The notes: a model not told the origin generated them from the letters alone. A DNA stretch of 26,074 nucleotides from Ruminococcaceae bacterium UBA2656 (GCA_002359465.1 DENA01000028.1:1999-28072), one strand, 5' to 3'; shown: positions 15,853 through 23,553, counted from the first letter of the stretch. Made by a program: numbers and translations.

Positions 15853-16823
15853 GCAAAAATAAAACGATGGCTTTTATCCTGATTCTGTGTGCGTTTCTGG
15901 GGTTGTTTGTCGTTCTGTACAAAGACCAGATTTTTGAAAAAAAGAACAGCGATCCCTATGAAATTTCCGTCATCTGGCGCAGCAAAAGCACCGAAAGCAG
16001 CACTACCATCAAACAGGGAATCGATCAGGCGGCAAAGGATTTTAATGCGGAGGTCAGTTTCATCACCCTGTCTAGCGAGAACAATGCGGGGGAACAGATT
16101 TCACTTTTGCAGCGGGAAATTAAGAACGGCGCGGATGCCATTGTCATCGCCCCCGTCAATTCAACAGACCTGAAGGAACCGATCGAAAAAGCCCGGAAGG
16201 GCATTCCTGTTGTCGCTATGCAGTCCACGGTGAATACCATTCAAGACTTGCCCTCCATTTCGTGTGACAACCAGAAGCTCGGTAGCGCGTTGGCGGATGC
16301 CATCCTGAAAAACGGGGGCAGCCGCCGTCATATTGCTATTCTGCGCAACAGCATGGACTGCAGCAATATTCAGCAGCGTTACCTCGGCGTCCTGCAGACG
16401 CTTAAATCCGCTGAAAATGATATTGAATACTGGGAGATTCCCAATGATTCACAGGAAGCGTACGATACGGCGAAAGGTATGCTGCAGACCAGCATGGCCG
16501 ACACACTGGTCGCGCTGGACGCATCCACGCTGGAAGCCGCCGCGAAAGCGGAAAAGGATTTGCTGAAAACCGGAAGCGCTCAGGTGCAGATTTACGGGAT
16601 AGGCAGAACGAATACGGTGGTGTCGCTGCTGGAGGAACAGGTGATCAATTCCATCGGTGTGGAAAACGAATACAATCTGGGATACCTCAGTATCCGCACC
16701 GCGGTGGATAAAATCAATAAAAAGCAGGACACGAATCAGGCCGGCATTAATTTTGCCATTGTAAGCCATGCGAATATGTACAACTCCGACAATCAAAGGC
16801 TGCTTTTTCCGTTTGTAAGATAA
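15849..16823 (+). CDS. Membrane-anchored periplasmic-type sugar-binding protein, probable co-sensor
   Basis: Type I periplasmic binding protein fold (ribose/xylose/LacI-like), 324 aa. One N-terminal membrane helix (residues 7-24, MAFILILCAFLGLFVVLY) is followed by charged residues and no lipobox, so it is an uncleaved signal anchor rather than a lipoprotein. The binding domain has two lobes with YEISVIWRSKSTESSTTIKQG, a LSSENNAGEQISLLQREIKNGADAIVIAPVNSTDL stretch and IYGIGRTNTVVSLLEEQVINSIGVENEYNLGYLSI. It lacks the calcium loop and the GHQD and NNDDMALGA signatures of MglB, so its ligand cannot be read off. The start overlaps the kinase stop by four bases. The position directly after the kinase and the membrane anchor match XylFII-like sensor proteins, so a role in presenting sugar to the kinase is the best inference; a transport role is less likely. 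Confidence 0.85.
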   Translation: MSKNKTMAFILILCAFLGLFVVLYKDQIFEKKNSDPYEISVIWRSKSTESSTTIKQGIDQAAKDFNAEVSFITLSSENNAGEQISLLQREIKNGADAIVIAPVNSTDLKEPIEKARKGIPVVAMQSTVNTIQDLPSISCDNQKLGSALADAILKNGGSRRHIAILRNSMDCSNIQQRYLGVLQTLKSAENDIEYWEIPNDSQEAYDTAKGMLQTSMADTLVALDASTLEAAAKAEKDLLKTGSAQVQIYGIGRTNTVVSLLEEQVINSIGVENEYNLGYLSIRTAVDKINKKQDTNQAGINFAIVSHANMYNSDNQRLLFPFVR

Positions 16824-16835
16824 TGGAGGAGAAAA

Positions 16836-17888
16836 ATGAAAAGCTTTATCAGAATCCTGGCGTTCGTATTGACGGTTACGATGCTTCTTCCTTTGATGGC
16901 TGCCTGTGATACGGGCGGCAGCAGCGGCAAGGTGGAAACCATTAAAATCGGCATTTCACTTTACCGCAAAGACGATACCTTTGTAGCCAGCCTTTGTACC
17001 TACCTTGAAAAGGTGGCAAAACAGAAGGAAACCGAGTCGGGGAAAAAAATTGTGGTCAATATGGTGGACGGACAGTCCAGCCAGGCGCTGCAAAACGATC
17101 AGGTAGACAGCTTCATATCACAGAATTACGACGTGATCTGCGTAAACATGGTTGACCGCACCGCGGCCGCGGTGATTGTGGACAAGGCCAAAGCGGCGAA
17201 TATTCCGGTTATTTTCTTTAATCGGGAACCGGTTGAAGAGGATTTGCGCATGTGGGACCGGGCGTATTACGTCGGAGCGGACGCTGCCCAGTCCGGGCGG
17301 CTTCAGGGGGAGATCATTGCGGAAGCCTACCGCAGGAACCGCGCGGCAATTGACAAAAACGGCGACGGGAAAATCCAGTATGTCATGCTCGAAGGGGAGC
17401 AGGGACATCAGGACGCGCTTCTGAGAACGGAATATTCCATCAAGGCCGTCACCGGGGCCGGGATTGCGGTGGAAAAGCTGGCGAACGACACCGCCAACTG
17501 GCAGCGTGCGCAGGGCTCGGCAAAAATGGCGCAGTGGCTCGGGAAATTCGGCGACCGGATAGAAGTCGTTTTCTGCAACAACGACGACATGGCGCTCGGC
17601 GCAATCGATGCGATTAAGGAAAGCAAGAAGAAAGTGAAGCCCGCTATTCTGGGAATCGACGCGACGGAAAGCGGGTTGAATGCCATTAAGGACGGCAGCA
17701 TGTTCGGAACGGTTTTTAACGACGCGCAGGGACAGGCCAGGGCGATTTTTGATTTATCCTATTCCTTTGCCACAGGTCAGAGCCCTTCGGATAAGCTGGA
17801 TGTGCAGAACGGACATTATATCCGCATCCCGTACCGCGCGGTGACAAAAAGCAACGCCGACGAAATTCTCGGTATTCTGAGGGAATAG
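16836..17888 (+). CDS. Second MglB-like galactose-binding lipoprotein
   Basis: 350 aa paralogue of the MglB at 8298-9392. The signal peptide MKSFIRILAFVLTVTMLLPL leads to a lipobox with Cys24. The galactose-binding hallmarks are kept: YRKDDTF, VDRTAAA, NREP, the calcium loop DKNGDGKIQ (from residue 173), GHQDALLRT, CNNDDMALGAIDAI, GIDATESG and GTVFNDAQGQ. It should therefore bind galactose or glucose. It follows the anchored binding protein by 12 bases, with GGAGGAG before the ATG, and ends the sensor operon rather than a transporter operon. It could hand sugar to the anchored sensor or kinase, or supply a second receptor to MglAC; the sequence does not decide. No lacI-type DNA-binding domain is present. 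Confidence 0.9.
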   Translation: MKSFIRILAFVLTVTMLLPLMAACDTGGSSGKVETIKIGISLYRKDDTFVASLCTYLEKVAKQKETESGKKIVVNMVDGQSSQALQNDQVDSFISQNYDVICVNMVDRTAAAVIVDKAKAANIPVIFFNREPVEEDLRMWDRAYYVGADAAQSGRLQGEIIAEAYRRNRAAIDKNGDGKIQYVMLEGEQGHQDALLRTEYSIKAVTGAGIAVEKLANDTANWQRAQGSAKMAQWLGKFGDRIEVVFCNNDDMALGAIDAIKESKKKVKPAILGIDATESGLNAIKDGSMFGTVFNDAQGQARAIFDLSYSFATGQSPSDKLDVQNGHYIRIPYRAVTKSNADEILGILRE

Positions 17889-17893
17889 AGAGT

Positions 17894-17928
17894 GAAAAAA
17901 CAGCGCCGGAAAACCGGCGCTGTTTCAG
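17894..17928. terminator. Bidirectional terminator between the sensor operon and the gal operon
   Basis: Perfect 12-base stem (17898-17909 with 17914-17925, arm AAACAGCGCCGG) with an AAAA loop. On the minus strand it ends in TTTTTT, a strong terminator for galE. On the plus strand the tail TGTTTCAGATTTG is weaker. It serves two convergent operons. Confidence 0.85.
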
Positions 17929-17938
17929 ATTTGCTGTT

Positions 17939-18934
17939 TTATTTGTTCTTAATAAAATTCCAGTTGTCGCGGCACATGTCGTCAAGGCTGTATTTGGCTT
18001 CCCAGCCAAGTTCTTTTTTTGCCTTCGAAACATCCGCGTAGCATTCGGCAATATCGCCGGCCCTGCGCGGGGTGATTTTATAAGTGACCGTTTTGCCGCT
18101 TGCCTTCTCAAATGCATGCACTACGTCAAGCACGCTGCTGCCCTTGCCGGTTCCGAGGTTGTAAGCCTGAGCGCCGTCAATCTGCGGCAGCTTTTCCAGC
18201 GCTTTCAAATGTCCGGCGGCAAGGTCGCACACATGGATGTAGTCCCGCACACCAGTACCGTCCGGCGTGGGATAATCGTCGCCGTAGATGCTCAGGCAGT
18301 TGAGCTGGCCGACCGCGACCTTCATGATATACGGCATCAGGTTGTTGGGGATTCCGTTCGGATTTTCACCGATCAGGCCGCTCTGGTGCGCGCCGATGGG
18401 GTTGAAGTAGCGCAGGAGCGCGACCTTCCATTTTTTATCGGCAAAGCAGAGGTCTTTCAAAATGTTTTCGATCATCAGCTTGGTTGTGCCATAGGGGTTT
18501 GTGGTGGAAAGCGGCATGTCTTCACGGAACGGGGCGGTATTGTTCATACCGTATACCGTGGCGGAGGAACTGAACACCAGCTGATACACCTTGTACTGCT
18601 TCATCAGCCGCAGCAGGTTAATGGTGCCTACCAGATTGTTTTGGTAATATTCCAGCGGCTTGCCGACCGATTCGCCGACCGCCTTCAGTCCGGCAAAATG
18701 GATGACCGCGTCTATTTTGTTATCCTGAAAAATCTTTTCAAACCCGTCATAGTCAAGCATGTCGCATTCGTAGATGGGAAAGGTCTTGTTTGTCAGTTTT
18801 TCCACTATCTTTAAAACGTCGGGTGAGGAGTTGCAGTAATTATCCATCACTACGATTTCATATCCATTGTTTAAAAGCTCAATGCAGGTGTGGGAACCGA
18901 TATATCCTGCGCCGCCGGTAACCAATACTTTCAT
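17939..18934 (-). CDS. galE: UDP-glucose 4-epimerase
   Basis: Cytoplasmic NAD-dependent enzyme of the Leloir pathway that interconverts UDP-galactose and UDP-glucose, 331 aa (normal length). The Rossmann motif GGAGYIGSH is at 7-15. The catalytic triad is Ser123 (in FSSSATVYG), Tyr148 and Lys152 (NPYGTTK). ALLRYFNPIGAHQSGLIGE and the C-terminal GDIAECYADVSKAKKELGW are typical of GalE. The ATG overlaps the galT stop by four bases (ATGA) and has AAGGAG upstream inside galT. It is the last gene of the galK-galT-galE operon and is followed by a strong terminator. Confidence 0.97.
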   Translation of the reverse strand: MKVLVTGGAGYIGSHTCIELLNNGYEIVVMDNYCNSSPDVLKIVEKLTNKTFPIYECDMLDYDGFEKIFQDNKIDAVIHFAGLKAVGESVGKPLEYYQNNLVGTINLLRLMKQYKVYQLVFSSSATVYGMNNTAPFREDMPLSTTNPYGTTKLMIENILKDLCFADKKWKVALLRYFNPIGAHQSGLIGENPNGIPNNLMPYIMKVAVGQLNCLSIYGDDYPTPDGTGVRDYIHVCDLAAGHLKALEKLPQIDGAQAYNLGTGKGSSVLDVVHAFEKASGKTVTYKITPRRAGDIAECYADVSKAKKELGWEAKYSLDDMCRDNWNFIKNK

Positions 18935-19902
18935 CTTTTATTCTCCTTATAACGTTTGTATGCCTCGCGAAGCTCCTGCGCGGTCTCCTCGGGGCAGGTG
19001 GGGTTGCAGCAGGCCCATGCGCCTGTTTCACTGGAGGCGTTGAATTTCTGCTTTTCAGCGCACCGCATCGGCGGGAAAAATTCAATGTGAAAATGAAAAT
19101 CCCGGGAATAATCGCCCATGTTGACGGGAGCGTTGTGCATGCACATCATATACGGGAACCGGTAATTGAACAGGCTGTCCAGCATCCCGACGGTATCGCG
19201 GATGGTCAGGCCGAGAGAAACTTTTTCTTCCTCTGTAAAATTCGTCATATATTCCGTATGACGGTTCGACAGGATGTATACCCCGTAGGGATATTCGGTG
19301 TAGAACGGAAGAAACACCGTGAAATGCGCGTTGCTGAAGATAATCCGCTTATCCTCTTTCCGCTCGTTTTTGAGCATGTCGCAGAACAGGCACTCGTGCC
19401 TGTCTTCATAATACTCTTTTGCGGCGCCGGTTTCAAGCTCCAACTTTTTTGGCAGAAACGGGTAGCCGTACATCTGGCCGTGGGGGTGGGGCATGGTAAC
19501 GCCCACAACATCTCCGCGGTTCTCAAAGGGAAAAACATATTTTATTTTTTCATCGGCGCGCATCGCTTCAAAGCGCTCGCACCACAAGTCCACCAGCTTT
19601 TTCATGTGTTCGTCGGAAAGCTCCGGCATGGTCACCGTGTGGCCGGGGGAATATAAAATGACCTCGCATTTTCCGTAGCTCGGGCGCACTTTAAAGAAAT
19701 CGGTCGCAACATCGTCCGGTTCCGGCGGGTTCTGCGACAGGGCGGGAAAGTCGTTGTCGTATTCCATTACCTCGTAGTCCGGTACATTGCCGAAGCTGGG
19801 GCAGAACGGGCAGTAGTCCTTCGGCATCTGCGGGCGGTCCTGCCTGTTTGAAGCGATCATAATCCAATCCTTGATTAAAGGATGCCATCTTAACTCAGCC
19901 AT
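18931..19902 (-). CDS. galT: Galactose-1-phosphate uridylyltransferase (class I)
   Basis: Transfers UMP from UDP-glucose to galactose-1-phosphate, 323 aa. The active-site motif HPHGQ is at 139-143, with His141 as the uridylylated nucleophile. Probable zinc ligands are Cys31 and Cys34 (CPFC), His88 and His139. The C-terminal half has FHFHIEFFPP, the second HIT-like core. This is the HIT-superfamily class I enzyme, not the unrelated long GalT of many Firmicutes (about 490 aa). The ATG has GGAGG upstream and follows galK by 17 bases. A C-terminal CCNPTCPEETAQELREAYKRY segment resembles that of many bacterial GalTs. Confidence 0.96.
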   Translation of the reverse strand: MAELRWHPLIKDWIMIASNRQDRPQMPKDYCPFCPSFGNVPDYEVMEYDNDFPALSQNPPEPDDVATDFFKVRPSYGKCEVILYSPGHTVTMPELSDEHMKKLVDLWCERFEAMRADEKIKYVFPFENRGDVVGVTMPHPHGQMYGYPFLPKKLELETGAAKEYYEDRHECLFCDMLKNERKEDKRIIFSNAHFTVFLPFYTEYPYGVYILSNRHTEYMTNFTEEEKVSLGLTIRDTVGMLDSLFNYRFPYMMCMHNAPVNMGDYSRDFHFHIEFFPPMRCAEKQKFNASSETGAWACCNPTCPEETAQELREAYKRYKENKR

Positions 19903-19919
19903 GAAAAGACCTCCAAAAG

Positions 19920-21206
19920 TTATAAAATCTTTGTGCCGCCAACCGGCCGGATGGACAGCGTGTGGCAGCTGCCTTCGCCGAGCATCGCTTCCATTTTTTC
20001 AACAAACTCGTTCAGGTAACCGACCGGCACAAAAGACTGCACCGTTCCGGCAAAGCCGCCGCCGTGTACGCGGTACGCGCCGCCCCTGCCGCCCAAAAGC
20101 TTTTGGCAGAGCGCGAGCGTCAGAGAGACGCCCTGCTCCTGCACATGCGACGGGGAAAATACGTTTTGCAGGTACATATAGGAGGAATAGCCGCTCTCAA
20201 TGATCTGCTGTTTGAACGCGTCAAAGTCATTGTCCTTTAAAGCCGCGACCTCTTTCAGAACTCTTGCGTTGTCCGCAAAATAATGGATGGCGCGCAGCAC
20301 CGCGCGGTCACCCGTCTTTTCACGCAGTACGGGAATATTCTGATAAAATGTTTCCTCGTCCACCTCGGAAAGCACCTCTTTGCCGAAGAACGCCGCCACC
20401 TTCCGCATTTCGGCGGGAACAGCCGCGTAGTCCGGCGTCAGGTCGGAATGACTTCCTTTTGTGTCGATGATGCAAAGGGCGTAGCCGCATTTTGCAAAGT
20501 CGAAATGAACCTGCTCCACCTTCGGCTCCTCAGCATTTTTGAAGTCGATGGTGACGAACCCGCCGACGGAGCTGGCCGCCTGGTCCATCAGCCCGCAGGG
20601 CTTGCCGAAATAAACATTTTCCGCGTACTGGCCGATCTGCGCGATTTTCAGCGCGCTTTCTTTTCCTCCGCAGAATAAATCGTTGATAATGGTGCCGATC
20701 AGCACTTCAAAAGCCGCCGAAGAGGAAAGCCCCGAACCGGCGAGCACGTTCGAAGTGGTATAGGCGTCAAATCCGCCGATATGGTAGCCGAGCTGTGTAA
20801 ATTTGCTGATAATCCCGCGGATGAGCGCAAGGGAGGAGTTGCATTCCTCTTTCTTCAGATCCAGATCTGCCGCATTCAAAGCATCCATGGGGTAACCTTC
20901 GGATTTTACCTGCACCTGATTGCTTTCGCTGACGGAAACAACCGCGATGACGTCCAGATTCACGCTTGCCGCAAGCACGCGGCCCCGCTGATGGTCGGTG
21001 TGGTTGCCGCCCACCTCCGTTCTTCCCGGGGCGCTGAAGATACGGATATCCCGTCCCGCGCCGAACAGCTTTTCAAAATTTTCCACCGCAAGCAGCAGCC
21101 TTTTGCGGTACTCCGACGTTTTTTTGAAATCGCAGACATAAAGATAGGACAGATTTTCATCGTATTTTCCCTGTGCAATCAATTCTTTTACTTTTGCAGA
21201 CAGCAT
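19920..21206 (-). CDS. galK: Galactokinase
   Basis: GHMP-family kinase that phosphorylates galactose at C1, 428 aa, first gene of the gal operon. The galactokinase signature reads GRTEVGGNHTDHQRG (61-75), a clostridial variant of the textbook GRVNLIGEHTDYNDG. The phosphate-binding motif is LAGSGLSSSAAFEV (156 onward), the catalytic Asp208 is in CGLMDQAASSVGG and the third motif is HGGGFAGTVQ (381-390). The N-terminal about 50 residues before the signature are longer than in E. coli GalK. AGGGGG stands before the ATG. A promoter-like sequence is found at 21269-21297. Confidence 0.95.
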   Translation of the reverse strand: MLSAKVKELIAQGKYDENLSYLYVCDFKKTSEYRKRLLLAVENFEKLFGAGRDIRIFSAPGRTEVGGNHTDHQRGRVLAASVNLDVIAVVSVSESNQVQVKSEGYPMDALNAADLDLKKEECNSSLALIRGIISKFTQLGYHIGGFDAYTTSNVLAGSGLSSSAAFEVLIGTIINDLFCGGKESALKIAQIGQYAENVYFGKPCGLMDQAASSVGGFVTIDFKNAEEPKVEQVHFDFAKCGYALCIIDTKGSHSDLTPDYAAVPAEMRKVAAFFGKEVLSEVDEETFYQNIPVLREKTGDRAVLRAIHYFADNARVLKEVAALKDNDFDAFKQQIIESGYSSYMYLQNVFSPSHVQEQGVSLTLALCQKLLGGRGGAYRVHGGGFAGTVQSFVPVGYLNEFVEKMEAMLGEGSCHTLSIRPVGGTKIL

Positions 21207-21439
21207 TGTGTTACCCCCTGTGTTTTTTATAAGGACAAAAATTTATTTTATATGCAATATCCGACTATATTCTATTCTAACTATCGGCTGTTTGCAAGGA
21301 CAATATACTCAATTTTATAGACTTATGTTGCAAAATACGGGGTCTGGGATTCTCCCTGCCCAAAGCGCAAAAAATATTTTATTATTCCCTGCAAGATCAT
21401 GGCTTTTTCAATCGTATTGTATAGGAAGGGGGCGAAAAG
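21207..21439. other. Divergent intergenic region between galK and the ECF sigma gene
   Basis: AT-rich region without a gene. It holds the galK promoter on the minus strand (21269-21297). For the sigma gene on the plus strand I could not identify a convincing promoter. A small inverted repeat CAAT-CGT-ATTG lies just upstream of its ribosome site. Confidence 0.7.
21269..21297 (-). promoter_or_regulatory. Probable promoter of galK-galT-galE
   Basis: On the minus strand: TTGCAA (21292-21297), 17-base spacer, TAGAAT (21269-21274). A second TAGAAT copy overlaps it (21274-21279), at a spacing that is too short from TTGCAA. The leader to the galK ATG would be about 55 bases. No operator was recognised. 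Confidence 0.6.
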
Positions 21440-21925
21440 GTGAAATCATCAGTCGATACAGACAGCAGGATTCAGTCCTGCCTGACGAATTATGCGGATA
21501 TGGTCATCCGCATTGCGTATCAGAATGTGAAAAGCACGGCGGAAGCCGAAGACATTGCACAGGAGGTCTTTCTAAAGCGCTTTACGCTGGGCACAGATTT
21601 TAAAAGCGCGGAGCATGAAAAAGCATGGATGATCCGGGTGACCGTCAACCTGTGCAAGGACTATTTTAAATCCTCATGGTTCAGAAAAAGGGCCGTGCTG
21701 GATGACAACCTTCTTTCCCATGACAAAAACAGCGAGGTTCTGGACGCGGTGATGCGGCTGCCCGTAAAATACAGAAATGTCATTTATCTGCATTACTACG
21801 AGGACATGAGCGTGGCTGAAATCGCGTCTGCTTTACAGCAAAAGGAAAATACGGTTTCCTCGTGGCTGCACCGAGCGCGAAAGCAGCTGAAAGTAACGCT
21901 GACAGGAGGTTTTGACGATGAATAG
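21440..21925 (+). CDS. ECF-family RNA polymerase sigma factor
   Basis: 161 aa, typical ECF size. Region 2 includes YADMVIRIAYQNVKSTAEAEDIAQEVFLKRF and EKAWMIRVTVNLCKDYFKS (core binding and -10 melting). Region 4 is LPVKYRNVIYLHYYEDMSVAEIASALQQKENTVSSWLHRARKQLK with the -35-binding helix-turn-helix. It starts at GTG (21440), chosen because AAGGGGG precedes it at the proper distance and the protein begins with a normal ECF N-terminus. The next gene, encoding a membrane serpin, overlaps its last eight bases, so the two are translationally coupled, as are sigma and anti-sigma genes generally. The regulon is unknown. Confidence 0.93.
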   Translation: MKSSVDTDSRIQSCLTNYADMVIRIAYQNVKSTAEAEDIAQEVFLKRFTLGTDFKSAEHEKAWMIRVTVNLCKDYFKSSWFRKRAVLDDNLLSHDKNSEVLDAVMRLPVKYRNVIYLHYYEDMSVAEIASALQQKENTVSSWLHRARKQLKVTLTGGFDDE

Positions 21926-23306
21926 AGAAAAATATATTTCCGAGTTAGATGAGATAAAGGCATCGGAAGATTTTCAACAAAAAACCGCGCGGCTGTTGAA
22001 AAATCCCCCGCAGGGAAAAGAGCCGCAAAAGAAAAAAAGACCGCTGCGGCTGCTTCTGGTTCCCGCGCTTGCGGTGGTGCTGGTCTGTGCGCTGCTGTTC
22101 AGCGGCGCTCTGTTTCCGCTCAATACGGTGAACGCTTCCGAAAATCTGATGAGCGGCATTAAGGCGAACAAAGTCAATACGGATGAGCCCGTCAGCAAAG
22201 ATTTTATCCGCAGCGGGCAGGCTTTTTCCGTCAAGCTGTTCCAGAAATCCGTCACGAAGGGTCGGAATTCCCTTGTGTCGCCGGTGTCGGTTTCCCTCGC
22301 GCTCGGGATGACGGCCAACGGCGCAGACGGCGAAACCAGGAAGCAGTTCGAAAATGTGCTCGGCGGGGGCATGGACATCGGTGAGCTGAGCCGGAATTAC
22401 AGCGTTTTCGCAAACCGGCTGAAGTCCATTCAGAGCGGCAAGCTCCAAATTGCCAATTCCATCTGGTACCGCGACAAAAATCTGACGGTGGAAAAGGGGT
22501 TCCTGCAAAAAAACGCGGACTACTTCGGCGCGGGCGCGTTCCAGCTCGATTTTACGAAGCGGTCCACGGCCGATAAAATCAACGGCTGGGTCAAAGAAAA
22601 CACCGGCGGAAAAATCAGCAAAATGGTGGATAAAATCGACGATACGACCATGATGTACCTGATCAACACCCTTTATTTTGAGTCCGACTGGCAGATTCCA
22701 TACGCTGACTACAGGGTGTCAGACAAGGAATTTCAGACCCCGGACAAAAAGGTGACCGTGCCGTTTATGGATTCAGAGGAAACCTATCTTCACGGAGAAA
22801 ACGCCGACGGCATCCTGAAGTCCTTTAAAGACGACCGCTATGCCTTTGCCGCCGTTCTGCCGAAGGAAGGCGTCGGCCTGGAGGAATATGTTGCGCAAAT
22901 GACCGGGGAATCTTTTTCGGCGCTGCTCGCCTGCGCGGGGGACGAGACCGCCGACTGCTCCCTGCCGAAATTCAAGTACGAGTTTTCCGTCGACTTAAAT
23001 GATCCGCTCAAAGCGCTGGGCCTGACCGACGCCTTTAACTCCGACCGCGCGGATTTCCGCTCCATGGGCAGCACGCCGGACGGAAAACTCTTCATCAGCG
23101 ATGTGCTGCACAAGACGTTTATTCAGGTGGATGAGCTGGGCGCGAAAGCCGGCGCCGCCACAAAGGTGGAGATGGCTGCGACAAGCGCCGCGCCCGGGGC
23201 AGAAAAAAAGAAAGTCGTCTTCAACCGCCCGTTTGTTTACGCGATTGTGGACGTACAGACGGGGCTGCCCGTATTTATCGGCACGGTGAACAATCCACAG
23301 GAATAA
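21918..23306 (+). CDS. Membrane-anchored serpin, putative anti-sigma factor with serpin sensor domain
   Basis: 462 aa single-pass membrane protein. Residues 1-42 are a charged cytoplasmic segment (NREKYISELDEIKASEDFQ, then KTARLLK) like the short helix at the N-terminus of clostridial anti-sigma proteins. Residues 43-67 are the membrane helix, with Lys/Arg on the N-terminal side (N-in). From about residue 96 to the end is a complete serpin fold: NSLVSPVSVSLALGMTANGA, TMMYLINTLYFESDW, LPKFKYEFSVDL and the signature VVFNRPFVYAIVD. The hinge of the reactive loop (E406 to T415, ELGAKAGAAT) has small residues suited to loop insertion, so inhibitory behaviour is plausible; alignment by the 17-residue rule puts P1-P1' near Thr422-Ser423. 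The ATG at 21918 has AGGAGG eight bases upstream; an in-frame TTG at 21912 is less likely. It overlaps the ECF sigma gene. The anti-sigma role is inferred from position and topology. Confidence 0.9.
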   Translation: MNREKYISELDEIKASEDFQQKTARLLKNPPQGKEPQKKKRPLRLLLVPALAVVLVCALLFSGALFPLNTVNASENLMSGIKANKVNTDEPVSKDFIRSGQAFSVKLFQKSVTKGRNSLVSPVSVSLALGMTANGADGETRKQFENVLGGGMDIGELSRNYSVFANRLKSIQSGKLQIANSIWYRDKNLTVEKGFLQKNADYFGAGAFQLDFTKRSTADKINGWVKENTGGKISKMVDKIDDTTMMYLINTLYFESDWQIPYADYRVSDKEFQTPDKKVTVPFMDSEETYLHGENADGILKSFKDDRYAFAAVLPKEGVGLEEYVAQMTGESFSALLACAGDETADCSLPKFKYEFSVDLNDPLKALGLTDAFNSDRADFRSMGSTPDGKLFISDVLHKTFIQVDELGAKAGAATKVEMAATSAAPGAEKKKVVFNRPFVYAIVDVQTGLPVFIGTVNNPQE

Positions 23307-23322
23307 AATATTGATCTGAAAA

Positions 23323-23364
23323 GGCGGGAGACAACGACTGAAAACCGTTGTCTCCCGCTGTTTT
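23323..23364 (+). terminator. Terminator after the serpin gene
   Basis: Perfect 13-base stem GCGGGAGACAACG (23324-23336) with its complement at 23346-23358, nine-base loop, followed by TGTTTTCCC. On the minus strand the same stem is followed by CCTTTTC, so it may also end the convergent 55-aa gene. Confidence 0.8.
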
Positions 23365-23368
23365 CCCG

Positions 23369-23536
23369 TTAATGATGATCGGGCTTTTGTGGAATTTCAT
23401 GAATCCTTAGTTCCGTTATGGCAGGCTGCCCTTCCATATAGTCATTTCCCCCTTTTTGCTGCGCCTTTACCAGAAGCTCGACGGCATCCGCTACTCTTGC
23501 CGCAAGCTCAAAATACATTTTTTGATAGTCCGGCAT
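23369..23536 (-). CDS. Small protein of unknown function (55 aa), divergent from the XRE regulator
   Basis: Begins MPDYQKMYFELAARVADAVE and ends in IPQKPDHH. The first half is predicted to be an amphipathic helix (ELAARVADAVELLVKAQQ); the second half is polar. No family was recognised. It is believed to be a real gene because AAAGGAG lies eight bases before the ATG, an extended -10 promoter (TGCTATAAT, minus strand, 23575-23583) is in place, and an operator palindrome covers that promoter. It is transcribed away from the XRE regulator gene, and both probably share regulation. It could be a partner or target of the regulator; a toxin-antitoxin role has no direct support, since the protein resembles no toxin I know. 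Confidence 0.75.
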   Translation of the reverse strand: MPDYQKMYFELAARVADAVELLVKAQQKGGNDYMEGQPAITELRIHEIPQKPDHH

Positions 23537-23553
23537 GGAACACACTCCTTTGC

